From: Acidobacteriota bacterium
Lineage (GTDB): Bacteria; Acidobacteriota; Vicinamibacteria; Vicinamibacterales; Fen-181
NCBI GenBank assembly: GCA_025363775.1
Contig: JANYLG010000192.1
Coordinates: forward strand, 1 to 32,395
Direction: 5' to 3'
Length of the DNA stretch: 32,395 bases
Shown: positions 24,157 to 32,022 of the stretch, one piece after another
Numbering within the stretch: the first letter of the stretch is position 1
Layout of the letters: each line of letters opens with the position of its first letter
The notes under the pieces: generated by a model
What the model saw: only the letters and a program-made list of their open reading frames with translations
Database searches by the model: none
Told to the model about the DNA's origin: nothing
Program-made: the position numbers and the translations under genes

Positions 24157-25197
24157 ATGATCAAGACCATGCGCGCTCTCGTCAAGGCCGAGCGCGGCCC
24201 CGGACTCGTCATGCAGGAAGTGCCGGTTCCGGAGATCGGCCCGAACGACGTGCTGATCCGCATCCACAAGAGCGCGATCTGCGGCACGGACGTCCACATC
24301 TGGAAGTGGGACGCGTGGGCCCAGAAGACGATCCCGGTGCCGATGCACGTGGGCCACGAATACGTGGGCATCATCGAGCAGGTCGGCATCGCCGTCGTCG
24401 GCTACCAGCCGGGCGACCGGGTGTCTGGTGAAGGGCACATCGTGTGCGGCCACTGCCGCAACTGCCGTGCCGGCAAACGCCACCTGTGTCCGAACACCGT
24501 CGGCGTCGGTGTGAACCGGCCGGGCAGCTTCGCCGAATACCTCTGCCTGCCCGCGTTCAACCTGTTCAAGGTCCCCAAGGAAATCCCCGACGATATCGCC
24601 TCGATCTTCGACCCGTTCGGCAACGCGGTCCACACCGCCTTGTCCTACAACCTGGTGGGCGAGGACGTCCTCATCACCGGCGCGGGCCCGATTGGCATCA
24701 TGGCCGTGGCCATCTGCAAGAAGGCCGGCGCCCGTCACGTCGTCATCACCGATGTGAACGACTATCGCCTCTGCCTGGCCCGGACCCTGGGCGCGACGAG
24801 GGCGGTGGATCCCACGAAGACCGATCTCCGGTCCGTGATGAAGGACCTGGGGATGACCGAGGGCTTCGACGTCGGCCTCGAGATGAGCGGAGCGGGCGTC
24901 GCGTTCCAGTCGATGATCGACTCGATGGCCAACGGCGGCCGGGTCGCGCTCCTCGGGATTTTCGGGGAGCAGGTCGCGATTGACTGGGGCAAGGTCATCT
25001 TCAAGGGGCTGTTCCTGAAGGGCATCTACGGACGCGAGATGTTCGAGACCTGGTACAAGATGGCCGCGATGGTGCAGTCGGGCCTCGATGTGAGCCCGGT
25101 CATCACCCACCGCTTCCAGATTGAACGGTTCGCCGAGGGCTTCGAGGCGATGATCAGCGGCCAGTCGGGCAAGGTGGTCCTCGACTGGGGCGTCTAG
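24157..25197 (+). CDS. tdh: L-threonine 3-dehydrogenase
   Basis: A 346-aa zinc-dependent medium-chain dehydrogenase that oxidises L-threonine to 2-amino-3-ketobutyrate with NAD+ in the cytoplasm. Catalytic zinc ligands are in '[10 protein letters not shown]' (Cys42) and 'GHEYVG' (His67, Glu68). The structural zinc loop has Cys97, Cys100, Cys103 and Cys111 ('[15 protein letters not shown]'). The Rossmann motif is '[11 protein letters not shown]'. '[15 protein letters not shown]' is characteristic of Tdh rather than other dehydrogenases. The usual partner kbl is not adjacent. The ATG at 24157 has no visible SD; an in-frame ATG at 24169 is the alternative. The gene converges with the next gene with only 20 nt between stops. 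Confidence 0.93.
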   Translation: MIKTMRALVKAERGPGLVMQEVPVPEIGPNDVLIRIHKSAICGTDVHIWKWDAWAQKTIPVPMHVGHEYVGIIEQVGIAVVGYQPGDRVSGEGHIVCGHCRNCRAGKRHLCPNTVGVGVNRPGSFAEYLCLPAFNLFKVPKEIPDDIASIFDPFGNAVHTALSYNLVGEDVLITGAGPIGIMAVAICKKAGARHVVITDVNDYRLCLARTLGATRAVDPTKTDLRSVMKDLGMTEGFDVGLEMSGAGVAFQSMIDSMANGGRVALLGIFGEQVAIDWGKVIFKGLFLKGIYGREMFETWYKMAAMVQSGLDVSPVITHRFQIERFAEGFEAMISGQSGKVVLDWGV

Positions 25198-25217
25198 CGT
25201 GTCTCACACCGCGGAGC

Positions 25218-25982
25218 TCAGAACACGACGACCTTCGTGACCTTTCCCTGCCGGAACGTGATCACCTGGTTCTTCAGGTCCTTCAGCTCGTACTGCCACT
25301 TCTCGATCGGGTCTTCGCCCGACACGTCCACCGTCTTCGTCTTCGGCTCCCCGAGGATGGCGAAGACGGTCTTCTTGTCCATGCCGACGGTGATCTGCCC
25401 GCGCTCCGCGGCGTCGCGGTCGTGGGGCGACAGGTCGCGCCGTGCGATTTCCTGCTTCAGCGAGGACGCGTCCACCAGTGGCTCGAGGTACGCCGCGAGC
25501 CGCGCCAGGTTGTCCACGTCGGCCTCGGTCACCGGCCGGTCGAACCGCAGGTTGATCCGCGAGCCGCCCGGAACCTTGCCGTTCGCCCCCTTCCGCTGTT
25601 CGCGCTGCTTCTCGGTGGTGGACATGTAGTCGCCCCACGTCCCGAAGCCACCGCCGTTCAGGTGGAGTTCGAGGTGCTTGGCCTTCAGAACGACCGTCGT
25701 GATGGTGGCGGGCTCGCCGATCTCGATCCCGACGCCATTGTCCTTGATCGTGCGCGTAATCACACGCTGGTCCCACGTCCCGTCGATGTGGAGATCGACG
25801 CCGAGGTTCGAGGCAGGGAAGGTGATCTTCGCCACCAACCGCTTGTTCAACAGCACGCGATCGAGCCGTTGCTGGCACCGGTCGCGGGCCTCTCCGTCCA
25901 GCTGTTCCTGCGCCGACACGGTCGTGCCAAGGTCGAGCGTGACCAGCGCGGCCGCCAGGACAAGCCAATACGGTTGGAACAT
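25218..25982 (-). CDS. Secreted protein of unknown function with BamE/SmpA-like C-terminus
   Basis: About 254 aa with a signal peptide ending near 'TTVSAQE'. I do not recognise the middle part. The last 60 residues ('GQITVGMDKKTVFAILGEPK', then 'EKWQYELKDLKNQVITFRQG') resemble the small BamE/SmpA-type fold in which a 'GM.K.EV...LGEP' helix precedes a strand pair. The ORF track begins at 26030, but AGGAGG lies six bases before the ATG at 25982, and that start gives a normal signal peptide. The similarity suggests an envelope role only. It shares a divergent promoter region with the glycine-zipper gene. Confidence 0.75.
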   Translation of the reverse strand: MFQPYWLVLAAALVTLDLGTTVSAQEQLDGEARDRCQQRLDRVLLNKRLVAKITFPASNLGVDLHIDGTWDQRVITRTIKDNGVGIEIGEPATITTVVLKAKHLELHLNGGGFGTWGDYMSTTEKQREQRKGANGKVPGGSRINLRFDRPVTEADVDNLARLAAYLEPLVDASSLKQEIARRDLSPHDRDAAERGQITVGMDKKTVFAILGEPKTKTVDVSGEDPIEKWQYELKDLKNQVITFRQGKVTKVVVF

Positions 25983-26028
25983 CCCCTGCCTCCTCGCAAA
26001 ACGGACGGAATTGTCACGTGTGAGGTTC

Positions 26029-26034
26029 ATTGTA
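26029..26034 (-). promoter_or_regulatory. -10 of the secreted BamE-like gene
   Basis: TACAAT on the minus strand, 46 nt upstream of the ATG at 25982. It is 29 bp from the opposing TATAAT of the divergent gene, so the two promoters overlap in their upstream regions. Confidence 0.45.
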
Positions 26035-26063
26035 CCAGAGGTCGCGGCGGCGTAGGCCGGAGG

Positions 26064-26069
26064 TATAAT
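26064..26069 (+). promoter_or_regulatory. -10 of the glycine-zipper gene
   Basis: A consensus TATAAT 21 nt upstream of the ATG. A consensus -35 is lacking. It predicts a very short leader containing the strong GGGGGAGGAAA ribosome-binding site. Confidence 0.5.
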
Positions 26070-26090
26070 TCGAAGAGGGGGAGGAAACCA

Positions 26091-26657
26091 ATGAAGAGCT
26101 CGTTACACTTCCCAGTCAAGCGCGCCCGGCAGGCAACCGCGTGCGCCTTGATCGTTGCCTGCCTGCTGGCGTGGCCGACGAACGCCCGAGCGCAGAGCGC
26201 CGACGAAGGTACTCTCATCCTGGCACCCGGCGTGCTGCCCAACGCGATCGAGCCAGCCAGGGTGCTTGGGAGCACTTGCGGCGGCGACACCTCCGCGGGC
26301 GGGTTCTGGGTCGGGCATCAGGCGGCACAACAGTCGAACGGTCCGGCGACGAGCCAGATTCGTCGTTCGGTGGCAAATCTGGACCTCCAGGCGATCACGA
26401 TTGCCGACCGGAAGCTCACGCCCGACGCGCAGCGGTCATACCGGGGGCGGCGCGGACGCCGGAATTCCGGCGACCGCGCGGTGATGGGCCTGGTGCTCGG
26501 TGCGATCGGTGGCCTCGTCGTCGGCGGTGTCATCGGCTCACAAATCTCAGCCCACTCTTGCCGCTGCGACAATCCAGAGCTCCACGGCTTCCTTATCGGA
26601 GCGCCGATTGGGGCAGTCGTGGGCGGGTTCCTGGGCTATGCCATCGCCGCGCGCTAG
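26091..26657 (+). CDS. Exported glycine-zipper protein
   Basis: A 188-aa protein of unknown function. The signal peptide probably ends at 'NARAQS' (about residue 34). Two C-terminal glycine-zipper segments, 'GLVLGAIGGLVVGGVIGSQ' and 'GFLIGAPIGAVVGGFLGYA', flank a short Cys-containing loop ('HSCRCDNPELHG') and should form a membrane hairpin. Such hairpins occur in outer-membrane and pore-forming proteins. The ORF track extends the frame far upstream to 25422; the ATG at 26091 has an excellent SD and a consensus -10 just before it. It borders the decayed region on its right. Confidence 0.75.
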   Translation: MKSSLHFPVKRARQATACALIVACLLAWPTNARAQSADEGTLILAPGVLPNAIEPARVLGSTCGGDTSAGGFWVGHQAAQQSNGPATSQIRRSVANLDLQAITIADRKLTPDAQRSYRGRRGRRNSGDRAVMGLVLGAIGGLVVGGVIGSQISAHSCRCDNPELHGFLIGAPIGAVVGGFLGYAIAAR

Positions 26658-27041
26658 CAGCCCGTCGCGAGAGCGCGCAGCGAATAATCCTCGCGCAGAC
26701 CCGTTGACTGCGCTGCGGTGTGAGTCGTGCAGGTAGAGCGGACCTGTGCCGCACTGAGGACTATCGTTGAAATCGGCCCGGTCTTTCTCGCAGCGAGGCC
26801 GGCCCAGGTGCGCACGACCAGGCGGAAAAACGGTCGTCCACCACTCCAACCCACTCGAGATCGTGCGTGACAGCCATCACCGGGCAACGCGAGTCGGGCC
26901 AGTCTGACCCGTTGGCCGCCAGGTAGTTGAACACCGCGGCGCTCGCTCCGATCCGGTCGGCCGAAATCGTGCGTCAAACACCGGGGCGCCACCACGGAAC
27001 GAGTGGCGCGGCCCCCGCGGCGATCCGCGTTGCGATCCCGG
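26658..27041. other. Intergenic region with decayed sequence
   Basis: Apart from the MutS-like fragment I see no gene, RNA or clear repeat. ORFs listed here (26654-27079 minus and others) are Arg-rich shadow frames without domains. Confidence 0.4.
26825..26967 (-). pseudogene. MutS-like ATPase fragment
   Basis: One minus-strand frame encodes 'DRIGASAAVFNYLAANG' and, 12 residues later, 'VMAVTHDLEWVGVVDDRF'. This is the pattern at the end of MutS-family ATPase domains (helix, then 'THD.EL....D'). The frame is stopped just before this stretch and loses similarity after it, so only about 47 residues survive. No other part of MutS is seen nearby. The match is by eye and short. Confidence 0.45.
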
Positions 27042-27610
27042 CTACGCCGAGGTCGCTGTGTCGGCTGAGTATCCCGCACGCTGTTTCGCTTCAGCAGCGC
27101 TCAGCCGGAACACGGCCAAGGCCCCGGCTACGCCTGCGAGAAGGTCGACGCCGACATGCAATACCTGGCCCGGTTCAGGCTGCCCAGGGCCACGAACAGG
27201 ACCGCGAGCTGAAGGCCTACGAACGCCGTGCGCAGGATCCCCTTGATGCCCTGATATGCGTGCCCGATTCCGAACACGATCGCGCCAGCCACGACTGCAA
27301 CCCATGTCGAGCCGGTGGCCACGCGGAGAATGTTCACCAGCCAGCCCCGGTAGAGCAGTTCCTCACAGATACCTGCCGTCAGACACACGCATACGAAGGC
27401 TGCCATCTCTACGCCGGAGGCTGGCATCAGTCTCCGCAGGCGTCCGACTGCAGCAACGAGAGCCGGCAGCTGCGCGCGCCGCAGCCGCCACAGGACGATC
27501 CCGGACACCACGGCCAGGACAAGAAGGAGCGCAGAGGTGACAACGAAGGTCAGGTGTGCATCTCCAAGACGTTCACCGGCATCGCTTGCGGAAAGGCCGT
27601 GACGCCGTGA
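27042..27610 (-). pseudogene. CPBP-family intramembrane protease, truncated and frameshifted
   Basis: The family is an integral-membrane glutamic protease (CAAX protease and bacteriocin-processing relative). The main frame (27128-27511 in the track, extendable upstream without an ATG) has 'ICEELLYRGWLVNIL' (EExxxR) and 'VFGIGHAYQGIKGIL' (FxxxH). Near 27172 the frame must shift by one base to continue into 'QVLHVGVDLLAGVAGAL', the third conserved motif, which ends at 27042. The N-terminal helices are missing: homology stops at about 27610, where a truncated antiporter fragment begins on the other strand. The frameshift alone could be a sequencing error; the truncation could not. Confidence 0.7.
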
Positions 27611-27956
27611 TCGTCTTCGCCGGCAATCGCGCTCGGGTCCGCCGCGCTGTTCGGCGTCTCGATGGCCCTCGATGCGTTTCTCGCCGGGATCGTTGTCGGG
27701 CGGACAGACTATAGCTTGCGAGCGGCGTCTGAGGCGCTGCCGATGCGCGACGCGTTCGGGGTCCTGTTCTTCGTGTCCATCGGCATGCTGATCGATCCTC
27801 GCGACCCGATTGCCCGGCCTGGTCGAACGGTGGGCCGCTCGTCTGGAATGGCAGAGGCGGCTCGGACCGCAAGTGTCGCCGCAGGAAGGGTCGGCCGCGG
27901 ATCGACCTCATCCCGACAATTGTCGCGCGGATCCTGGCCGTCAGGCGGTGGTCGTC
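27611..27956 (+). pseudogene. KefB/YbaL-type cation:proton antiporter fragment
   Basis: The first frame reads 'AIALGSAALFGVSMALDAFL', then 'YSLRAASEALPMRDAFGVLF' and 'FVSIGMLIDPRDPIARP', a highly conserved part of CPA2 antiporters. A second frame from about 27810 reads 'LPGLVERWAARLEWQRRLG' and ends in 'DPGRQAVVV', which resembles the linker before the RCK/TrkA-N domain. The membrane helices between these parts, the start of the gene and the RCK domain are missing. It is clearly a relic with internal deletion and frame change. Confidence 0.7.
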
Positions 27957-28066
27957 CGGCACACCACCCGGTGTCCGGAGTCCGTGCCCTTGATCTTCTC
28001 TTTCGCGACGAGTTCCGATACGATTGCGACCAACCGTGATGAGATCATAAGGAGCGACCCGGGATT

Positions 28067-28423
28067 ATGGACCCTCTCCAGAAACAAAGAGCGGAAAGCG
28101 TCGCGAAGGCCCACATAGGCTGGTTCGAGGATCTTCGGAAGGCTATGGAGACCGGCCAATCCGATATGGCGCCTGCGGTGGTCGCCGTGGACACAGAATG
28201 TGAGTTCGGAAAGTGGGTACATTCGGAACTCCACGCCTTGTGTTCTGCCGACCTCTTCGAGCAGATCAAGCGCATTCACGCAGATTTTCACCGGGCGGCC
28301 GCGGCAATCCTGACGCTGGCGTTGAATGGCCGACAGGCGGACGCTCGCGCCCGGCTTGGAGGAAGCTCAGAGCTGGGCGAGCTATCGAAGCGTCTCATTC
28401 AGAAGGTCCAGGAACTGCGCTGA
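28067..28423 (+). CDS. Stand-alone CZB (chemoreceptor zinc-binding) domain protein
   Basis: A 118-aa soluble protein made of one CZB domain. These are four-helix zinc-binding domains, normally attached to chemoreceptors or diguanylate cyclases, that sense zinc or oxidants. The pattern His16-x-x-Trp19, 'CEFGKWV' (Cys45) and 'HADFH' (His71, His75) supplies the expected His/Cys/His/His ligands. The length suits a single domain with nothing fused. AAGGAG lies 12 bases before the ATG, rather far. It is apparently intact although pseudogenes lie on both sides. No chemotaxis gene is visible in the window. Confidence 0.8.
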   Translation: MDPLQKQRAESVAKAHIGWFEDLRKAMETGQSDMAPAVVAVDTECEFGKWVHSELHALCSADLFEQIKRIHADFHRAAAAILTLALNGRQADARARLGGSSELGELSKRLIQKVQELR

Positions 28424-28535
28424 TCGTGATGGTGGGAGACAACGCCGGCCCGACTGCGTGGAACAGCCACGGCGTCGACTGCGCGTTGCCCAGGCCGGCC
28501 GGCAGAGGAGAATGGCCCGCGGTGCCCTGAACACC

Positions 28536-28970
28536 ATGAGCTCGAAGAAAGCCAGCAAGGGCATGATCGCCGGCCTCTTGCCGGACGAGATGACGGCGAC
28601 CATCCGTTCCTTGGTGGCAACCGAGAACCTCTATTTGTCGGCCACACGCGAAGTCGCGACGCAGCTCGAAAACCTGAACGACGAGTTCAATTACACGAAG
28701 GATCGCAACCGATCCACCTGATCGTCATGAGGGTCAAGATTGTGACCGTCCCGGTGTTCCTCTCGGATCGCACCGAGCTCGTCAAGGTCGAGGTCCAGAT
28801 ACGCATCGTCGCGATGGACTTCTGGGCGTCGCTGGAGCACGAACTGGCGTACCAGCTGGCCGACAGCGAGAACGGGGACGTGGCGGGGGAACTGAAGGCC
28901 TAGGCGGAGGTGATCCCAGAGACCGATCTCCGAATGCACGCGCTGCACAACAACGTCTCTCGCTCCAGCC
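28536..28970 (+). pseudogene. Collapsed small (p)ppGpp synthetase (RelA/SpoT domain, YjbM-like)
   Basis: The intact family makes the alarmones ppGpp and pppGpp. From the ATG at 28536 the frame reads 'GLLPDEMTATIRSLVATE' and 'LENLNDEFNYTKDRN', then hits a stop. Shifting one base at 28709 continues as 'PIHLIVMRVK', matching the family's 'DRNPIHxIxSRxK'. This jumps directly to 'VTVPVFLSDRTELVKVEVQI' and 'VAMDFWASLEHELAYQ', so the catalytic core of roughly 70 residues is deleted. After 'GELKA' a TAG interrupts, followed in frame by 'AEVIPETDLRMHALHNNV', the usual family tail. There are three independent lesions: frameshift, deletion and nonsense codon. Confidence 0.8.
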
Positions 28971-28975
28971 AAGCG

Positions 28976-29399
28976 GCGTCGCGAACTGATCGCGTCCGGG
29001 CAGGCGGCTGGCGAGGCAGCCGAGGAACGGTCAAGGTCACGCTCGTTGGAATCGGAGTGAAGGGCTTCTGTCGGCCTTCGCGCCTCTAGCTCTCCCCACC
29101 CGAGTGCGCACTTCCTTCGTGGCTCCCTTGATCGGCAGGAGGTTCCCTGGAGACGGATGTGGTGTTGCTTGACGTTAGCGGCGATCGGACCTCCGCGTTG
29201 CCGTCAATCAGACCGGAACAACAGGAGTGCTGCCGGCGCCGTCCATAGCGATTTCGCCGGTGTTTCCGACACCTCCCACGTCCGTCCTCGCAGGCCAGTG
29301 TGAATTGGCTGACACAAAAGCGGCCACAACGCCTGCTCACCAGGCGCTGTTCGCACAAGACGCTGGACCGCAACCTCGCGTTTCTTAAGGGCTTAAAGT
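28976..29399. other. Non-coding stretch before tRNA-Ala
   Basis: No credible gene is seen in 424 nt. It holds a 14-bp direct repeat of tRNA sequence (29188-29201). The ORF at 29086-29574 (minus) reads through the tRNA and is rejected. No clear terminator for the tRNA is seen. Confidence 0.4.
29188..29201. repeat. 14-bp direct repeat of tRNA-Ala anticodon-arm sequence
   Basis: GACCTCCGCGTTGC occurs here and exactly again at 29428-29441 inside the tRNA gene. Such a copy is what a tRNA-integrating element would leave, although the interval is only 240 bp and no integrase is present. Confidence 0.45.
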
Positions 29400-29475
29400 T
29401 GGTGGACGGCACAGGGCTCGAACCTGCGACCTCCGCGTTGCGAACGCGGCGCTCTCCCAACTGAGCTAGCCGCCC
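29400..29475 (-). tRNA. tRNA-Ala (anticodon CGC)
   Basis: The minus strand folds as a full cloverleaf of 76 nt with encoded CCA. The acceptor stem GGGCGGC/GCCGTCC contains the G3-U70 pair that identifies alanine tRNAs. The D arm is GCTC...GAGC. The anticodon stem-loop is CCGCG-TTCGCAA-CGCGG, giving anticodon CGC, which reads GCG codons. The T loop is GGTTCGAGCCC-like. Confidence 0.93.
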
Positions 29476-29515
29476 ACTCCAAGGCACCAGCCCGTCGTCC
29501 CGGCTGGAGCTTTTG

Positions 29516-29545
29516 ATTCTAGCACGGCCGGGCAAACCGCCACAA
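29516..29545 (-). promoter_or_regulatory. Probable tRNA-Ala promoter
   Basis: On the minus strand, TTGTGG (-35) and TAGAAT (-10) are separated by 18 bases, about 40 nt before the tRNA 5' end. A small hairpin (CCAGCC/GGCTGG) lies in the predicted leader. Confidence 0.5.
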
Positions 29546-29672
29546 TGCACCCTCGAGATCGTCGGTTGACGCAAGTTTCCGTGAGGCCCCTGGAATCTGT
29601 CTCAGGCGGACCTTCGCTGGCGTCCCCCGTGATTGACTTGACACCCCGCACAACCCGCAGGGAAGATACGGC

Positions 29673-30041
29673 ATGCCTGTTCCTCGCATCACCAAGGACG
29701 ATCTGAAACAGCGACTCGAAAGTCCTGACACCTCGGCCCGCCCGACGATCATCGACGTCCGCCTGAAATACCCGTACGAGCACAGCACGGTACGCCTGGC
29801 CGGCGCGGTCCGGATGATGCCGAACGCCCTCAACGTGTCGCAACTCTCCCGCGATCGTGACATCGTGGTCTACGACTCCGACCCCGACGAAGTGACCGGC
29901 TCCACGGTTGCAATGAATCTGATCAGGCAGGGCTTCCGGGTCTCGGTGTTGAAGGGCGGGATTGCCGAATGGGCGGGCGCCAACTTTCCCGTCGAGACCA
30001 AGAGCGCACCGAAACTCACATCGCCGCCCGCCAAGGCCTGA
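29673..30041 (+). CDS. Rhodanese-like protein without catalytic Cys
   Basis: A 122-aa single rhodanese domain. The fold is clear: 'TIIDVRLKYPYEHSTVRLAG', then 'DIVVYDSDPDEVTGSTVAMN', then 'RVSVLKGGIAEWAGANFPVE'. The active-site Cys, normally in 'VVYC.CP.E..S', is Asp68 here ('VVYDSDPDE'), so sulfurtransferase activity is not expected. It may bind a ligand or a partner. There is no signal peptide. The Pro/Lys-rich tail is disordered. AGGGAAG precedes the ATG. The following DUF2723 gene starts 18 nt after the stop, so the two are probably co-transcribed. Confidence 0.88.
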   Translation: MPVPRITKDDLKQRLESPDTSARPTIIDVRLKYPYEHSTVRLAGAVRMMPNALNVSQLSRDRDIVVYDSDPDEVTGSTVAMNLIRQGFRVSVLKGGIAEWAGANFPVETKSAPKLTSPPAKA

Positions 30042-30059
30042 CGCGCGCAGGAATCCAAC

Positions 30060-32021
30060 GTGCACGTGCTGCGATTACGTCTGCTGGCCGCCGGAACCCT
30101 GGCGGCCGTCGCCTTCTTGCTCTACTCTTCGACGCTCCTCCCTGGACAGGATCTTGGCGACACCGCCTCGTTCCAGTCGATTGCCGGTGAGCGCCTGCTC
30201 ACGCCGCGCCAGGGCTATCCGCTCTACTTCGCCGTCATTGGGTTGTTCGTACACGGGCTGCCGGTCGAGGCTGCGCGCGCGACCAACCTTGCGTCCGCCG
30301 TGGCAGCCGCGGTGGCCGTCGGTCTCGTGGTGCTGGTCGGCGCCGAGCTTGGCGGTACGCTGGTCGCGGGCCTGGTGGCCGGCCTGCTGCTGGCCGGCTC
30401 GTACACCTTCTGGTCGCAGGCGATCATTGCCGAGGTCTACGCGCTCCACCTGCTCATCGTCGGCGCCTGCCTGCTGGCGTTGATCGGCTGGTACCGGCGC
30501 CCATCGCTGTGGCGCCTCGGCCTGTTCTTCGCCGTCTACGCGCTCGGCTTCGGCAACCACCTGTCGATGGTCCTGCTGCTCCCTGGATTTGCGCTGTTCC
30601 TGCTGATCGCGGCCCCCGGCGGCCCGCGCGAGATGGTGCGGCTGCGCGTGGTGCTCCTCGCGCTGGGGCTGGCGTCGATCTTCACGCTCCAGTACTGGTG
30701 GAACTTCTCGTCGCTGCTCGACGAACCCGGTCATCCGGGCTACGGCGAACTGCTCGGGAACTTCTGGTTCGACGTCACGAAGTCGGACTGGCGCGCCAAC
30801 ATGGTGTACGGGATCCCGGAGTCCACGCTCTGGGACCGATTCGCCATGTACTGGTTTGATCTGCGTCAGCAGTTTGGCGTGCCGGGCGCACTCGCCGCGC
30901 TCGTGGGTGCCGCCTGGCTGCTGTGGAAAAGATGGCGCATGGGGGTGATGCTGCTGGCCCTCTGGCTAACGAGCTGGTTGTTCGCGTTCACTTACAACGT
31001 GGGCGATACGCACGTCTTCTACATGTCGTCCCACCTGGTCGTCGCGCTGGCCGCTGGATGCGGTGCCGGGTGGGTCGTGCTGGCGATACGGGACACGGCC
31101 GCGCCCCGCCGGCCCGTCGCCTGGCAGAAGGTGTTGTCAGCTGGCACAGCCTGGCTGGTGACCGCAGTCGTCGTTGCCTATCCCGCATGGCGTGCGTTCG
31201 ACACGTACCCCGCGATGGACCGCAGCGGCGACCGGGAATCCACCCGGTTCCTGGACCAGCAGCTCACGGCTGGGATGGACGGGGGACGTGAGATCCTTGG
31301 CGCCGACATGAACTGGCAGTTGCACAACGGCCTCGACTACTACGCCAAGTACACGCGACCCGATCTCGTCGTGTTCAACCTGCCAGACACGCTGCTCTAC
31401 TTCCCATTCCTCGTGGCAACCAACGCGGCGCTTGGCCGGCAGATTGTCCTCACCGAAGGGGCGGCGACGATGGTCAGGGACTTGTACGGCCATCTCTTCA
31501 GCCTCGATCTGGACCCACGCCTGCCCGTGGAATCGCTGTCACAACGCGTCGCGACACTGCCCCCGGGGACCCGCTATGTGCTGGCGGTCATCGAGGCGTA
31601 TCCCGAGTCGCCAATCGACCCGACCGCGCTCTCAGCGGCCACCCGCCAGTTGGGCCTGCGCCCGGACGATCTGCCGACCGGTCGCTACGCCGCGGTGGTC
31701 GGGCGCGTGGGTGAACGGCCGGTCGCACGGTTGTCCGGCACCACGCCGTTCCGGGCGCGGACCGACCTGGAGGGGCAACTGGTGGACGTGCGGATCGAAT
31801 GCTGGCTCCCCGCCGACACCATCCGTCGGGCCGGCTTCGGCCATGTCATCGTCAACGATCGTCACGTGCTGACGCTCGACCGCGGCGTGTCATTCGTGGC
31901 GTTCGGCCCGAACGGCGCCGCCACGCTCCGGGCGTGGGACCCGGGTCTGTACGCCCCCCAGCCGAGGTTCATCGTTCGGCCGGGACATGGGCAGTCACAC
32001 GGATGGGGAGCGCCTCCGTGA
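30060..32021 (+). CDS. DUF2723 family membrane protein (GT-C-like)
   Basis: A 653-aa integral-membrane protein with about 9-11 transmembrane helices over the first 370 residues and a soluble C-terminal region. 'STLLPGQDLGDTASFQSIAG' followed by 'GYPLYFAVIGLF', and later 'YTFWSQAIIAEVYALHLL', match DUF2723 proteins. These resemble GT-C glycosyltransferases that use polyprenyl-phosphate sugars, with acidic residues in the first periplasmic loop (Asp). The acceptor is unknown. It starts with GTG at 30060 with AGGA eight bases upstream; another GTG two codons later is possible. Its stop is one base from the lolA start, implying co-expression. Confidence 0.85.
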   Translation: MHVLRLRLLAAGTLAAVAFLLYSSTLLPGQDLGDTASFQSIAGERLLTPRQGYPLYFAVIGLFVHGLPVEAARATNLASAVAAAVAVGLVVLVGAELGGTLVAGLVAGLLLAGSYTFWSQAIIAEVYALHLLIVGACLLALIGWYRRPSLWRLGLFFAVYALGFGNHLSMVLLLPGFALFLLIAAPGGPREMVRLRVVLLALGLASIFTLQYWWNFSSLLDEPGHPGYGELLGNFWFDVTKSDWRANMVYGIPESTLWDRFAMYWFDLRQQFGVPGALAALVGAAWLLWKRWRMGVMLLALWLTSWLFAFTYNVGDTHVFYMSSHLVVALAAGCGAGWVVLAIRDTAAPRRPVAWQKVLSAGTAWLVTAVVVAYPAWRAFDTYPAMDRSGDRESTRFLDQQLTAGMDGGREILGADMNWQLHNGLDYYAKYTRPDLVVFNLPDTLLYFPFLVATNAALGRQIVLTEGAATMVRDLYGHLFSLDLDPRLPVESLSQRVATLPPGTRYVLAVIEAYPESPIDPTALSAATRQLGLRPDDLPTGRYAAVVGRVGERPVARLSGTTPFRARTDLEGQLVDVRIECWLPADTIRRAGFGHVIVNDRHVLTLDRGVSFVAFGPNGAATLRAWDPGLYAPQPRFIVRPGHGQSHGWGAPP

Positions 32022-32022
32022 T

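Noticed and set aside
23893-25110. Upstream extension of the S9 peptidase ORF to 1086 aa
   Set aside because: The extension is antisense to tdh. A signal peptide and SD place the real start at 23892.
25422-26090. N-terminal extension of the glycine-zipper ORF
   Set aside because: It is antisense to the secreted protein gene and ignores the strong SD, -10 and signal peptide at 26091.
29086-29574. 162-aa minus-strand ORF
   Set aside because: It reads through tRNA-Ala and has no domain.
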